Source: Streptomyces sp. AC512_CC834
GTDB lineage: Bacteria; Actinomycetota; Actinomycetes; Streptomycetales; Streptomycetaceae
Direction of reading: 5' to 3'
DNA: 64,000 bases
Assembly (NCBI RefSeq): GCF_019049325.1
Contig: NZ_JAGMUO010000034.1
Location: 95,620 to 159,619 of the forward strand
The translations under genes were made by a program, and so were the position numbers. This document shows positions 19,679-28,181 of this stretch, piece by piece. The notes beneath the pieces were generated by a model. It was not told the origin of the DNA, ran no database searches, and was given only the letters and a program-made list of their open reading frames with translations. Every line of letters starts with the position of its first letter. Positions within the stretch are counted from its first letter, which is position 1.

Positions 19679-20272
19679 ATGGACAGAGACCGCGTATTAC
19701 GGCCCGTCGAGACGGGCCCCGGCCTGCTGGTACGCTCCACAGCCGATCGGCAGCGGGCCGTAGAGCACTGGCTGCTGTCGACGCTCCATGACCAGGGCCG
19801 TGACCGCGCTCGGATGGAGTGGCAGCAGCACGGGGTCACGCTGCTGCCGCTGGGCACGCTGTTCTCCGCGGTGCGCCTGCCTCAGCGCTTGGTGCTCGCC
19901 GTCGCCAGTGGGGACGGTCCGTCGGCCGAGGTCGACGCCTTCCTTGGCGAGGCGCTCGGCGGCGGGCCGGTCATCTGTGACCCGGGCGGCCGGCGGTACT
20001 ACGCCCTCGTCCCGGCCAGCATGCCCACCACGTGGCACCAGACGGCCGACGACTGGCGTGTGGGGGACGTGGAATGCCTCGGCCGTGACACGTACCTCGG
20101 CGTGCCGCGCGTCGACCACACCGAGTTCGACCGGCGAACGTACGCGTCGTACTGGTCGGTGCCGATGCCGTCGATGGCCACGCTCTGCGCACCGCTCGCG
20201 ATCGCCCGGCTCATCGCAGCCGGCCAGCACGAGCTGGCCCTGCAGGATCCCGACGAGGAGTCGCCGGCGTGA
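19679..20272 (+). CDS. Conserved actinobacterial hypothetical protein
   Basis: A 197-aa soluble protein. It has an N-terminal helix (LVRSTADRQRAVEHWLLSTL), a beta-rich core (GVTLLPLGTLFSAVRLPQRLVLAV, GGGPVICDPGGRRYYALVPA) and a helical end rich in MPSMATLCAPLAIARLIAAG. The CDPGGRRYYALVP segment reminds me of small actinobacterial proteins annotated near primase-polymerase-like families, but no catalytic motif is clear. Its stop overlaps the GTG of the next 30-codon ORF (GTGA). It is the first gene of the radical SAM cassette. Confidence 0.6.
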   Translation: MDRDRVLRPVETGPGLLVRSTADRQRAVEHWLLSTLHDQGRDRARMEWQQHGVTLLPLGTLFSAVRLPQRLVLAVASGDGPSAEVDAFLGEALGGGPVICDPGGRRYYALVPASMPTTWHQTADDWRVGDVECLGRDTYLGVPRVDHTEFDRRTYASYWSVPMPSMATLCAPLAIARLIAAGQHELALQDPDEESPA

Positions 20273-20361
20273 AGCGGGACCCCCGTCTGTACATCTGCCT
20301 CGGCGCCCTGGCGGTGCTGGCCGGACTGCTGATCTGGGGCATCGCCACTTGCGGCTGCTGA
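20269..20361 (+). CDS. 30-residue membrane microprotein ending in a Cys pair
   Basis: GTG 20269 overlaps the upstream stop (GTGA), so translation is coupled. The product starts with basic and polar residues (KRDPR), has one hydrophobic helix (YICLGALAVLAGLLIWGIA) and ends in TCGC. It is too short for standard gene callers. A coupled start, high GC at third positions and its place 77 bp upstream of a radical SAM gene make it a credible gene. It could be a membrane anchor, or a substrate whose terminal Cys residues are modified; neither is shown. Confidence 0.5.
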   Translation: MKRDPRLYICLGALAVLAGLLIWGIATCGC

Positions 20362-20438
20362 TCAGCCGTCCACAAGCCCCCGCCCGGGCTCCGGCCCGGC
20401 CGGTAGTCACCAACCCACCAAGCAGGAAGGCGATTGAG

Positions 20439-21350
20439 ATGACGTTGCCTGTTGTCCCCTTGGGCTTCGCGTGGCTCGAGGTCACGGGGCGCTGCAATCT
20501 GGAGTGCGTCCACTGCTATGCGAACTCCACGCCGCGCGGCACGCACGGCACCATGACCGTCGTCGATTGGACGGACACGATCACTCAGCTCGCAGCCATG
20601 GGCACAAGCGATGTCCAGTTCATCGGCGGCGAGCCCGTGCTGCACCCGCACCTCGAGCAGTTGATCGTCAACGCCCGGACGGCCGGCCTCACGGTTGAGG
20701 TGTTCTCCAACCTCATGACCGTGAGTGAGGATCTGTGGCACGTCTTCACGGAGTACGACGTCAGGCTGGCGACGTCGTACTACTCCGACACCGCCGCCGA
20801 CCACGACGCCGTGACCGACCGGAAGGGCTCACACGCCCGCACCCGGGACAACATCCAGCGCGCACAGGAACTGGGCCTCACCCTCCGCGGCGGGGTCATC
20901 CAGGTACGCCCCGAGCAGCGCGCCCTCCAGGCGCAGCAGGACCTCGAGGACCTTGGCCTCACCGTCGTCGGGGCCGACCGGACGCGCGCGTTCGGACGGG
21001 CCAGCCGAGGAGCGGCCCCGACGATGGCCGATCTGTGCGGGCACTGCGCCGACGGGAAGGTGGCGATCGGCCCGGACGGCGACGTCTGGCCGTGCGTCCT
21101 CGGCCGGTTCATCAGCCTCGGCAACGTCAAGCAGACGCCGATCGCAGACATCTGGTCCGGGCCGGTCACGCGCCGGGCCCGCTCCGAGATCCAAGCTGCG
21201 CACGGGAACCTGCCCGCGCAGTCCTGCACGCCGCCTCAGTTCCTCCCCATGTGCGGGCCGTGCGGTCCGTGCGTGCCGTCCGTGGGGCACTGCGACCCAC
21301 GGATAGCCGACGAAACGGGCGCTACGATCGGCACTCCGGCCGGAGACTGA
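20439..21350 (+). CDS. Radical SAM enzyme with Cys-rich SPASM-like C-terminus
   Basis: A 303-aa radical SAM protein. Cys19, Cys23 and Cys26 (TGRCNLECVHCYANS) bind the SAM-cleaving [4Fe-4S] cluster, and FIGGEPVLHP is the GGE motif. A second set of cysteines (200, 203, 219, 263, 272, 275, 278, 285) in DLCGHCADGK, DVWPCVLGR and MCGPCGPCVPSVGHC suggests auxiliary clusters of the SPASM/twitch type, used by enzymes that modify peptides or proteins. AGGAAGG sets ATG 20439, and the longer frame overlaps the previous gene. The substrate is unknown; the 30-residue microprotein and the 92-aa protein flank it. Confidence 0.85.
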   Translation: MTLPVVPLGFAWLEVTGRCNLECVHCYANSTPRGTHGTMTVVDWTDTITQLAAMGTSDVQFIGGEPVLHPHLEQLIVNARTAGLTVEVFSNLMTVSEDLWHVFTEYDVRLATSYYSDTAADHDAVTDRKGSHARTRDNIQRAQELGLTLRGGVIQVRPEQRALQAQQDLEDLGLTVVGADRTRAFGRASRGAAPTMADLCGHCADGKVAIGPDGDVWPCVLGRFISLGNVKQTPIADIWSGPVTRRARSEIQAAHGNLPAQSCTPPQFLPMCGPCGPCVPSVGHCDPRIADETGATIGTPAGD

Positions 21351-21367
21351 CCGAAAGGGCGACGATC

Positions 21368-21646
21368 ATGGAGCGCACCGAGGAAGAGTGGGCACGCATC
21401 GCAGGGTACGTGCGCCACACCCTGAACAAGCTGGCGCCGCAGCCCCTGCCGCTGTGCCTGCCCGACGAACCGCAGGCCTGCGGGAAGGACGCGCGCGAGC
21501 ACGTGCTGCTTTGGTCGGCCGAGCTGAAGGCCGTGGCGCACAACCTGATCGAGACGTCGGCGCCCACACGTGAGGACGCGGTGCACTACTCCGGGCCGTT
21601 GTACCGGCAGACCCTCGAGTCGCTGCGTGAGCGGCGAGTCGCCTAG
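21368..21646 (+). CDS. Small helical protein downstream of the radical SAM gene
   Basis: A 92-aa, mostly helical, soluble protein (WARIAGYVRHTLNKLAP then CLPDEPQACGKDAREHVLLW and LKAVAHNLIETSAP). Two cysteines lie in the CLPDEPQACG loop. It starts 17 bp after the radical SAM stop with AAAGGG upstream and is clearly in the same operon. It could be a partner, carrier or substrate of the enzyme; there is no family match I can name. Confidence 0.6.
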   Translation: MERTEEEWARIAGYVRHTLNKLAPQPLPLCLPDEPQACGKDAREHVLLWSAELKAVAHNLIETSAPTREDAVHYSGPLYRQTLESLRERRVA

Positions 21647-21708
21647 GGGTGTGTTGCAAGAGCGGATCAAGGTCCCGGTAATCGAGTGCGAGGGCACAGC
21701 CGGACTGG

Positions 21709-21721
21709 CATACTCCGCGCG
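21709..21721 (+). promoter_or_regulatory. Leaderless-type -10 of the acetyltransferase at 21722
   Basis: CATACT (21709-21714) seven bases before the GTG start, with no ribosome-binding site. Confidence 0.4.
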
Positions 21722-22186
21722 GTGACAACCCACCACAGCCCCAGCCCGTCCCTGATCACCGGCGCACGCGACGCCGAACTCAACGAACGTCTGACTGCCG
21801 AACTCATCGCCTTCAACACGGCTGCAACAGGTCCGGCCGATCGCGACATGTTTTCAGTCAAGGTCACCGATGAAGCAGGTGAGCTAATCGGCGGATTGGC
21901 TGCCTGGACCTGGGGTGGTTTGTGTGGCATCGAACTGCTGTGGGTGCGCGAGGACGACCGCAGGGGTGGATGGGGCAGCAGGATCCTGCATGCTGCCGAG
22001 GCCGAGGCCCAGCGACGCGGCTGTGATCGCGTAGCTGTCTCTTCCTTCACCTTCCAGGCCCCCGACTTCTACCAGCGGCACGGCTATGTCGAGACCGGCC
22101 GAACCCTGGGCATTCCCGGCGGACATGCGGACGTGCACATGTTCAAGCCGCTGGCGTCAGGGCTCACGGCCTCGGACGAGGCGTGA
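21722..22186 (+). CDS. GNAT-family N-acetyltransferase
   Basis: A 154-aa acetyltransferase. It has a beta-strand IELLWVREDDRRGGWGSRIL carrying the R-R-G-G-W-G acetyl-CoA loop, then helix AAEAEAQRRGCDRVAVSS and the C-terminal FYQRHGYVETGR strand. The GTG at 21722 is chosen over the in-frame GTG at 21686 because of the -10-like CATACT. The target is unknown. It lies between the radical SAM cassette and an IS relic. Confidence 0.82.
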   Translation: MTTHHSPSPSLITGARDAELNERLTAELIAFNTAATGPADRDMFSVKVTDEAGELIGGLAAWTWGGLCGIELLWVREDDRRGGWGSRILHAAEAEAQRRGCDRVAVSSFTFQAPDFYQRHGYVETGRTLGIPGGHADVHMFKPLASGLTASDEA

Positions 22187-22201
22187 ACGCCGGCCTCACA
22201 G

Positions 22202-22594
22202 TCACTCATTGATCACGGCGATCAGCACGGTGGCTTCGTAACGGACGGCGAGCTGGTCGTACCCTGTCGCCGCGCGGACTCGAGCGGGGCGGACGCGTGG
22301 CAGACCTGGTCGGATACGGGGCACGCGGACGTTCTCCAGCACCGATTCGAACCGCGGCGAGTCCCCGCGCTGCCCTGCTGTGATCACGATCGACATGGGT
22401 TTCTGGCCTTGCTCGACGGCCAGGTGCAGCTTGGTGGTGAATCGGTCGCGTGAGCGTCCCAGTCCGTGGTCGCCAGGTTCGGTGAAGACACCGCCCAGTG
22501 GTTCCTTCTGCAGGTCACCCCGCTTGCGGGCCTCGGCCGCATGCTGATGGGCGCGGCACACGGTGGAGTCGATGCTCAGATCCCGCGTGACCAA
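22202..22594 (-). pseudogene. IS5-type transposase relic with internal deletion and nonsense end
   Basis: Recognisable transposase blocks are DLSIDSTVCRAHQHAAEARK, DRFTTKLHLAVEQGQKPMSI with VITAGQRGDSPRFESVLENV, and the C-terminal YDQLAVRYEATVLIAVINE. The stretch between RPARVRA and the last block, normally about 80 residues including catalytic positions, is deleted. The final NEWL is cut short by TGA in place of the Trp codon. The N-terminal OrfA part is also absent. This is the right-hand IS scar of the island. The 110 bp up to 22706 show no gene. Confidence 0.85.
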
Positions 22595-22706
22595 ACCCTT
22601 CGCGTCGAAGCCGGAATCAACTCAGGGGTTGTCTCTCTTGAGTCGGTCTTGCCGGTCCGGGGCGGTCGCTACCGGCACGATGCGGCGGCCGGACCGGCCC
22701 CGCCAC

Positions 22707-23369
22707 TCAGCTCTGACCGTCCTGCAAGGCCGCCACCGCTTCCTTCGCCGCCTTGATGGCACCCTTGTTGATCTCAGTCGTACCGGGTGCCTTCTTCGAC
22801 TCGAAGTCACTGCCGTTGTACGTGATCATCACCAGGGCGTTGGACGCGCGGACCAGCACGGTTCCCTCGCGCGTCTGCTGCTTGTCCTCGGTGGTGAGGT
22901 TCACCACGGAGTAGGCCGCGTCGCCGAGGTCCGGCACCTCGCCTCCGCCGCTGCGGTCGGCGACCCGCTCCTTGTACGACTTCTGCGCCGCCTCGTCCGT
23001 CTCCATCACCTCGAAGGAGACGTCGAGCCAGCGGTAGTCGTAGCCCTTGAGCGCGTTCCAGGAACAGGTACGGCGCACCTTGGTGTCCGTGGACGGGATC
23101 TCCTTGCCGGCCGCCTTGGCACCCGGCACCAGTGAGGTGACCGTCTTCTCGGCCAGGCTCTCGCACGGTGCCGGGGAGGCGGGGTAGGTCTTCGGCGCCG
23201 CCTGCGTCGCCGGTGCGGAAGCGGACTTGTTGGTGGTGTCGGGCGGCGTCTTGTCCTTCGCGGCCGGTGACGTGTCCGGCCCGGACGACAGCGCCCAGCC
23301 CGCCGTGGCGAGTACGGCGACCGGTGCCAGACGGGCGGTCAGGGCGAGCGGCAGGGGAAGAGAACGCAC
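22707..23369 (-). CDS. Secreted DUF3558-like protein
   Basis: A 220-aa exported protein. It has an N-terminal signal or anchor (LPLPLALTARLAPVAVLATAGWALSSG) without a lipobox Cys, then an Ala/Pro/Thr/Lys-rich linker. The globular domain (about 65-220) carries two cysteines in PCESLAEKTVTSLVPGAK and RRTCSWNAL, as in the DUF3558 type. Function unknown, probably cell-surface. Its 3' end is also present as a degraded copy at 15722-15862 next to the permease, so this gene probably once stood beside or was duplicated next to the permease. Confidence 0.75.
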   Translation of the reverse strand: MRSLPLPLALTARLAPVAVLATAGWALSSGPDTSPAAKDKTPPDTTNKSASAPATQAAPKTYPASPAPCESLAEKTVTSLVPGAKAAGKEIPSTDTKVRRTCSWNALKGYDYRWLDVSFEVMETDEAAQKSYKERVADRSGGGEVPDLGDAAYSVVNLTTEDKQQTREGTVLVRASNALVMITYNGSDFESKKAPGTTEINKGAIKAAKEAVAALQDGQS

Positions 23370-23732
23370 GGCGCACTTCTCGTGGGGGATGGTGCGGAGA
23401 GGGTCCGCACTGCGGACGGGACGCCAGTGTCACACGAGTCCCCGTGGGGCGGAAGGGCGAACTCGGTGCGTGGCCGCGCGGTGACGCAGACGAACGGCGG
23501 TCATGAGTCACATCCCCCGCCCGCATCCGTACCCCGGTGTCCGTGGCGTGCGGGAGCAGCGCCGCCTCAGGTTCGGCGAGCCGGCCTGCAGGGACGGGGC
23601 GGCCCGGGTAGCGCGACCGCAGGAGGTCGACGGCGTCCCGGACGCCCCGGCTCCCAGAACGCCTCCACGGTGACCGGGGCGACCGTCACCTCCGGTACCC
23701 GGCCTCGGCCTGGCGGGAGTTGGCGGCGAGCG
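23370..23732. other. Intergenic region without a convincing gene
   Basis: A 363-bp region between two minus-strand genes. It must hold the promoter of the secreted protein. Short open stretches on the minus strand (for example around 23520-23690, containing VTVEAFWEPG-like residues) change frame and have no start. They may be traces of a decayed gene, but I cannot identify it. Confidence 0.4.
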
Positions 23733-24743
23733 TCACGAGGTATCCCCGAGTTGCTGGGTGGCGGGTGCGGACAGGGCGCTCTCGATGCGGTCGACGGCGG
23801 CGAACGCGCCGTACGCGACCAGGTGCACCAGGCAGTGGTCGGTGTGCTCGGGCCGGCGCCACGCGGCCACGTCCGCGTCCGTGATCCGGTACGGCGCCAG
23901 CGCGGCCAGCAGCGCCAGCCGTGCGCCGGGCCGCTCCCTCCGGGAGGGGAACGGGTCCGGTGCGGCGGGCGGGTGCGAGCCGTCCCAGTCGCGCAGGGTG
24001 GCGCGTACGAGGTTCTGGTCGTCGGTGTCCGGGAGACCGGCGCCCGTCGTGGCGGTGGCGCTCAGCGCCGCGTACGCCGGGCCGACCGGCGTTCCCGCCG
24101 CCCACGCCGGTCCCCGGCCGGGATCGTCCAGCAGGGGCAGGGAGGTGCCGGGCGCGGCGGGACGACGCACGGCGCGGGACAGCGACCGGCCCGCCAGGCT
24201 CCGTACCGGACGCAGCCGCTGTGCGTCGGCCGGGAGCAGGTTCTCGGTCACCAGGGACGACACGACGCGGTTGATGAAGTGGGAGGCCAGCACCGTGCCG
24301 AGGTAGCCGGGGGCCTCCTCGGACGGGAACGGGTACGGCTCCCGCGCGGCGCCCGGGACGCGGGTGCTCCGCGCCCAGTCGAGCACGCGCGCGTGCTGCT
24401 CGTCCGCCGGCTCCTGACCCCGGGCCAGCCGCTCGGCCAGCCCGTGGTCGCCGGTGGCGTGCAGCAGCATGGTGTGCGCGTCCACGCAGAACCGGCACTT
24501 GTTGGCCTGCGACACCCCGAAGGCGGCGACCTCCTTGCCGGTCCGGCCGCCGGGGCCGGCGATCAGGGACTCGCGCATCAGCGCCCAGGCCGGGGCGACG
24601 AGTGCGGGTGCCGAGGAGAGCACGACGAACGGGGCGGGTTCGGGGATGCCGAAGTCCCGCGCGGCCTGTGCGTAGACCTCGGCGACGCGTCCGGTGGCCG
24701 CCTTCGGAGGCAGCGGTTCGGTGTGACGGAAGGGTGTGGGCAT
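23733..24743 (-). CDS. AhpD/carboxymuconolactone decarboxylase-like protein
   Basis: A 336-aa helical protein. The first half holds the CMD/AhpD active-site pattern ANKCRFCVDAHTMLLHATG (Cys-x2-Cys-x3-His), which in AhpD reduces peroxides via a thiol pair. The second half is also helical but lacks a clear second CxxC. At about twice the size of single-domain members it is probably a two-domain form. ATG 24743 is used; the longer frame to 24857 has no supporting start and runs into the promoter of the divergent kinase. No electron donor gene is nearby. Confidence 0.75.
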   Translation of the reverse strand: MPTPFRHTEPLPPKAATGRVAEVYAQAARDFGIPEPAPFVVLSSAPALVAPAWALMRESLIAGPGGRTGKEVAAFGVSQANKCRFCVDAHTMLLHATGDHGLAERLARGQEPADEQHARVLDWARSTRVPGAAREPYPFPSEEAPGYLGTVLASHFINRVVSSLVTENLLPADAQRLRPVRSLAGRSLSRAVRRPAAPGTSLPLLDDPGRGPAWAAGTPVGPAYAALSATATTGAGLPDTDDQNLVRATLRDWDGSHPPAAPDPFPSRRERPGARLALLAALAPYRITDADVAAWRRPEHTDHCLVHLVAYGAFAAVDRIESALSAPATQQLGDTS

Positions 24744-24898
24744 GGACAGCAGCGTGCGCCGCCGGGGTGCCCGAAGTCGTCGTACGGCCGGATGCGGTCG
24801 GCGCTGCGCCGCCGGGGCCCGGTCGGCGGGCCCACTACTTCGCCGGGAGTAGTCCACAAGCCGTCCACAGGACCGACGCGGCTGTCGGCGGGGCCGTC

Positions 24899-24910
24899 TA
24901 GGGTGCGGAC
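24899..24910 (+). promoter_or_regulatory. Leaderless promoter of the two-component operon
   Basis: TAGGGT at 24899-24904 lies six bases before the ATG at 24911. Two GTCCACA repeats lie upstream (around 24852-24869). Confidence 0.45.
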
Positions 24911-26023
24911 ATGAGTGGGCGTCAAGTCGATCGCGGACGAGTCGCCGACGTGGTCCTCGCGGCCGTGGTCGGCGCCCTCGGCATGGGAGTCGCCGCCTTC
25001 GACGAGGGCACCACGGCGCTCGACCACACGCTCATCGCCCTCGCCTCGGCCGCGCTCGCCTTCCACCGCGCCGCCCCGCGCGCCGTGCTGGCCGTCGCCA
25101 CCGTGCTGGGCACGGCCTACGTCGTGCACGCGCACCCGGGGCCGCTGTCCGCCCTGCCCGTCCTGGGCGCCGTGCACACCGCGGCCCGGGTCGGGCACCG
25201 GGGCGTCGCGGCGGCCGGCGGCGCGGTGTTCCTGGCCGGGTACGTGGCCACCGGACCCGGCACGCAGAACGTGGCGGAGCGGGCCGGGCTGCTCGCCGGG
25301 TGGTTCCTGTGTGCCGTGGTGACCGGGCTCGCCGACCGCAACTGGCAGGCGTATCTGCGCCAGACCGAACAGCGCGCCCTGGAGGCGGAGCGCACCCGCG
25401 AGGAGGCGGCCCTGCGCCGCGCCGGGGAGGAACGGCTGCGCATAGCCCGCGAGTTGCACGACTCGCTCACGCACAGCATCTCCATCGTCAAGCTCCAGGC
25501 AGGTGTCGCCGTCCACCTCGCGCGCAAGCGCGGCGACGAGGTGCCGCCCGCGCTGCTCGCCATCCAGGAGGCCAGTGGCGAGGCGATGCGCGAACTGCGC
25601 TCCGCCCTCCAGGTGCTGCGCGCCGACGAGCCGAGTGGCACCCCGGCCCTGCTCGTGGAGCGGGCCCGGGCGGCGGGACTCGCCGTCGACCTGGCCGTCA
25701 CCGGAAACGAGCGCCCGCTGCCCCGGGCCGTCGACCGGGCCGCCTACCGCATCGTGCAGGAGGCCCTCACCAACGCGGCGCGGCACGCCGGACCCGCGAA
25801 GGTGCGGGTCCGCCTCGGCTACGGCACGGGAGAGGCGGGGGAGTTGACGATAGACGTGGACGACGACGGAGCCGCCGATCCGGCCCGCCCACCGGTGCCG
25901 GGCACCGGCCTGACCGGCATGCGCGAGCGCGTGGCGGCACTCGGCGGCACCCTGCGCGCCGCCCCGCGCACGGAGGGCGGCTTCTCGGTGCGGGCACGGC
26001 TGCCGCTGGGGGAGACGGTATGA
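24911..26023 (+). CDS. Two-component sensor histidine kinase (HisKA_3 family)
   Basis: A 370-aa NarL-type membrane kinase. Residues about 10-150 contain several hydrophobic segments without a large extracellular domain, so it senses within or at the membrane. The dimerisation/phosphoacceptor motif is RIARELHDSLTHSISIVKLQ with His183. The ATPase domain follows (AYRIVQEALTNAARHA, then GTGLTGMRERVAALGG). It overlaps the response-regulator start by ATGA, so the pair is co-translated. The signal is unknown. Confidence 0.9.
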   Translation: MSGRQVDRGRVADVVLAAVVGALGMGVAAFDEGTTALDHTLIALASAALAFHRAAPRAVLAVATVLGTAYVVHAHPGPLSALPVLGAVHTAARVGHRGVAAAGGAVFLAGYVATGPGTQNVAERAGLLAGWFLCAVVTGLADRNWQAYLRQTEQRALEAERTREEAALRRAGEERLRIARELHDSLTHSISIVKLQAGVAVHLARKRGDEVPPALLAIQEASGEAMRELRSALQVLRADEPSGTPALLVERARAAGLAVDLAVTGNERPLPRAVDRAAYRIVQEALTNAARHAGPAKVRVRLGYGTGEAGELTIDVDDDGAADPARPPVPGTGLTGMRERVAALGGTLRAAPRTEGGFSVRARLPLGETV

Positions 26024-26694
26024 GCGGCGTCGTCCGGGTCGCGCTCGTCGACGACCAGGCGCTGATGCGGGCCGGCTTCCGGGCCCTGCTCGACGCCGAG
26101 GAGGGCATCGAGGTGGTCGGCGAGGCCGCCGACGGGGAGCAGGGCGTGGCCCTGGTGCGGGACCAGGTGCCCGACGTGGCACTGGTCGACGTACAGATGC
26201 CGGTGATGACGGGCATCGAGGCGACCCGCCGCATCGCCGCCGACCCGGCCCTCGCCGCCGTACGCGTCGTCATCCTCACCAACTACGGCCTCGACGAGTA
26301 CGTCTTCGAGGCGCTGCGGGCGGGAGCCAGCGGCTTCCTCCTGAAGGACACCGAGCCCGCCGACCTCCTCCAGGCCATCGAGGTGGTGGCGCACGGCGAG
26401 GCCCTGCTCTCCCCGTCGGTCACCCGCACTTTGATCGGCGAGTTCGTCTCCCGGCCCCCGGACCGGTCCACCGCGCCCGGCCTGGACCGCCTCACCCGCC
26501 GCGAACGCGAGGTCACCGGGCTCGCCGCCCGCGGCCTGAGCAACGAGGAGATCGCCGCCCACATGGTGATCAGCCCGCTGACCGCCAAGACACACATCAG
26601 CCGCGCGATGACCAAGCTCGGTGCCCGCGACCGGGCCCAACTCGTGGTGTTCGCCTACGAGTCGGGGCTGGTCGCGGTGCGCGGCACGGCGTAG
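26020..26694 (+). CDS. NarL/FixJ-family response regulator
   Basis: A 224-aa partner of the upstream kinase. The receiver domain (1-120) has Asp11/Asp12, the phosphorylated Asp57 (DVALVDVQMP), the Thr of VVILTNYG and Lys108 (FLLKDTEP). The LuxR-type HTH at about 155-215 reads LTRREREVTGLAARGLSNEE then TAKTHISRAMTKLGARDRA. The ATG overlaps the kinase stop. Targets are unknown. Confidence 0.92.
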   Translation: MSGVVRVALVDDQALMRAGFRALLDAEEGIEVVGEAADGEQGVALVRDQVPDVALVDVQMPVMTGIEATRRIAADPALAAVRVVILTNYGLDEYVFEALRAGASGFLLKDTEPADLLQAIEVVAHGEALLSPSVTRTLIGEFVSRPPDRSTAPGLDRLTRREREVTGLAARGLSNEEIAAHMVISPLTAKTHISRAMTKLGARDRAQLVVFAYESGLVAVRGTA

Positions 26695-26710
26695 ACCGGG
26701 CCTGGGCGCG

Positions 26711-26835
26711 TCAGGGCACCCGTGCGGTCCACTCGGCGGAGGAGATCATCCGCTCGGTCGCGGCCTCGCGCGCCCGATGCGCGGCACCTCAAGCATCTTG
26801 TGCGCGTCGATCGTGTTGCCGGGCTCCACGCAGGT
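26711..26835 (-). pseudogene. Relic of a second lipoate-ligase-like gene
   Basis: Minus-strand sequence encodes pieces matching two parts of the adjacent intact gene. IDAHKMLEVPRIG corresponds to IDADKMLEVLRIG, and ERMISSAEWTARVP with a stop at 26711-26713 corresponds to the intact C-terminus SSEEWTARVP. The intervening 60 or so codons are gone. It is the internally deleted remains of a tandem duplicate. Confidence 0.7.
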
Positions 26836-26858
26836 CGGACGGCGAAGACCTGCGGGCT

Positions 26859-27923
26859 CTACGGCACTCGTGCGGTCCACTCCTCACTGCTGAACTTGGT
26901 GGCGGCGAGCTCCTCCGCGCGGTTCATCTCTTCCGGGGTGATGTGTCCCTGGGTGAGCCCGTAGCGGTTGCGGAAGGAGGCGATCATGTTCTGGATCACC
27001 TGCTCCCGGGCGATGCCCGTCTGGCGGCGGAGTGGATCGACGCGCTTCTTGGCGCTCCTGGTGCCCTTGTCGGACATCTTCTCCTTGCCGATGCGCAGGA
27101 CCTCGAGCATCTTGTCGGCGTCGATGTCGTACGACATGGTCACGTGATGCAGGACGGCTCCGGGGCCACCGTCGGGTCCGACCATTCGCTTCTGGGCGGC
27201 ACCAGCGACTTTCCCGGCATCGGTGGCGATGTCGTTGAGGGGCTGGTACCAGGCCTTGATGCCCATGTCGCCGAGTGCGCCGAGCACCCAGTCGTCGAGA
27301 TAGGCGTAACTGTCGGCGAAGGAGAGGCCCGACACCAGTGCCTCCGGCACGGACAGGGAGTACGTGATCGTACTCATGGGCTCTACGAACATGGCTCCGC
27401 CACCGGAAATGCGGCGTACCACGGACATGCCGTGCTTCGCGATCCCTTCGGGGTCCACCTCGTTGCGCAGCGACTGGAAGCTGCCGATGATCACGGCAGG
27501 GGAGGCCCACTCCCAGACCCGCAACGTCGGTGCCCGTCGCCCGGCGGCCACCTCGGCGGTGAGGACCTCGTCCAGTGCCATATGCAGGGCTGGGGCCTGC
27601 GGCTCCATGTGCACCAACTGCCACTGGTAGTCGCCCCACTCGGTCGCGTGGCCCAGCGCTCGCCGAACGGCGATGCCGATGCCCTCCGCGGTCAGTCCGA
27701 GCATGACGGTCGACTCCGGCAGCGCCGCCGTGATGCGGGCCGCAAGGTCTGTGGCGTCTGTGGAAGAGGGGGCGCCCTCCAGGGCGTTGTTGATCGAGAC
27801 GATCGCCTCGTCGGGCTCGAGGAAGAAGTCCCCGGCGACTGTCACATTGCGGAGGGCACCTTCCTCGACATCCAGATCCACGACAACGAGCTTGCCGCCG
27901 GGCACCTTGTATTCGCCATGCAC
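26859..27923 (-). CDS. Lipoate-protein ligase A-type protein
   Basis: Predicted to attach lipoate or a related acyl group to a Lys of 2-oxoacid dehydrogenase or GcvH domains, or to act as an octanoyltransferase. The 354-aa protein has the small accessory domain at the N-terminus (about 1-90, HGEYKVPGGKLVVVDLDVEE) and the BPL/LplA catalytic domain after it. The signature is VVRRISGGGAMFVEPMSTITY, and the acyl-adenylate Lys region is ATDAGKVAGAAQKR. This order is the reverse of E. coli LplA. GTG 27923 is chosen at the natural accessory-domain start; the frame upstream to 29249 is antisense to other genes. Confidence 0.82.
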   Translation of the reverse strand: MHGEYKVPGGKLVVVDLDVEEGALRNVTVAGDFFLEPDEAIVSINNALEGAPSSTDATDLAARITAALPESTVMLGLTAEGIGIAVRRALGHATEWGDYQWQLVHMEPQAPALHMALDEVLTAEVAAGRRAPTLRVWEWASPAVIIGSFQSLRNEVDPEGIAKHGMSVVRRISGGGAMFVEPMSTITYSLSVPEALVSGLSFADSYAYLDDWVLGALGDMGIKAWYQPLNDIATDAGKVAGAAQKRMVGPDGGPGAVLHHVTMSYDIDADKMLEVLRIGKEKMSDKGTRSAKKRVDPLRRQTGIAREQVIQNMIASFRNRYGLTQGHITPEEMNRAEELAATKFSSEEWTARVP

Positions 27924-28181
27924 GGCTTCGTTCCCTTCCACCGCGCGCCGTGGATCCTGGGCCTGATCCCCGGACATCCGTACAGGCGCGCACATGCTTC
28001 GTATCGCACCATAGTGCCCGCTCACGACGAGCGGCTGCGGGGCGCGATTCCGCTGGAGCGGTATCGGACGTGCGACCGTCGGACCGGTCGTTCGTCCGGC
28101 CTGCGCCAGATCGTCGGCCGGGGAGGGCGCCGCCCATGTCTCCTTGCCGGTTCCGCGTCTCGGCCCGCCCGTCCCGGGCCC

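Noticed and set aside
20269..20361. Confident RiPP precursor assignment
   Set aside because: No leader/core boundary or protease gene is visible; kept only as a hypothesis.
23382..24914. 510-codon plus-strand frame across the AhpD-like gene
   Set aside because: Shadow of the minus-strand gene and of an intergenic region; no motif.
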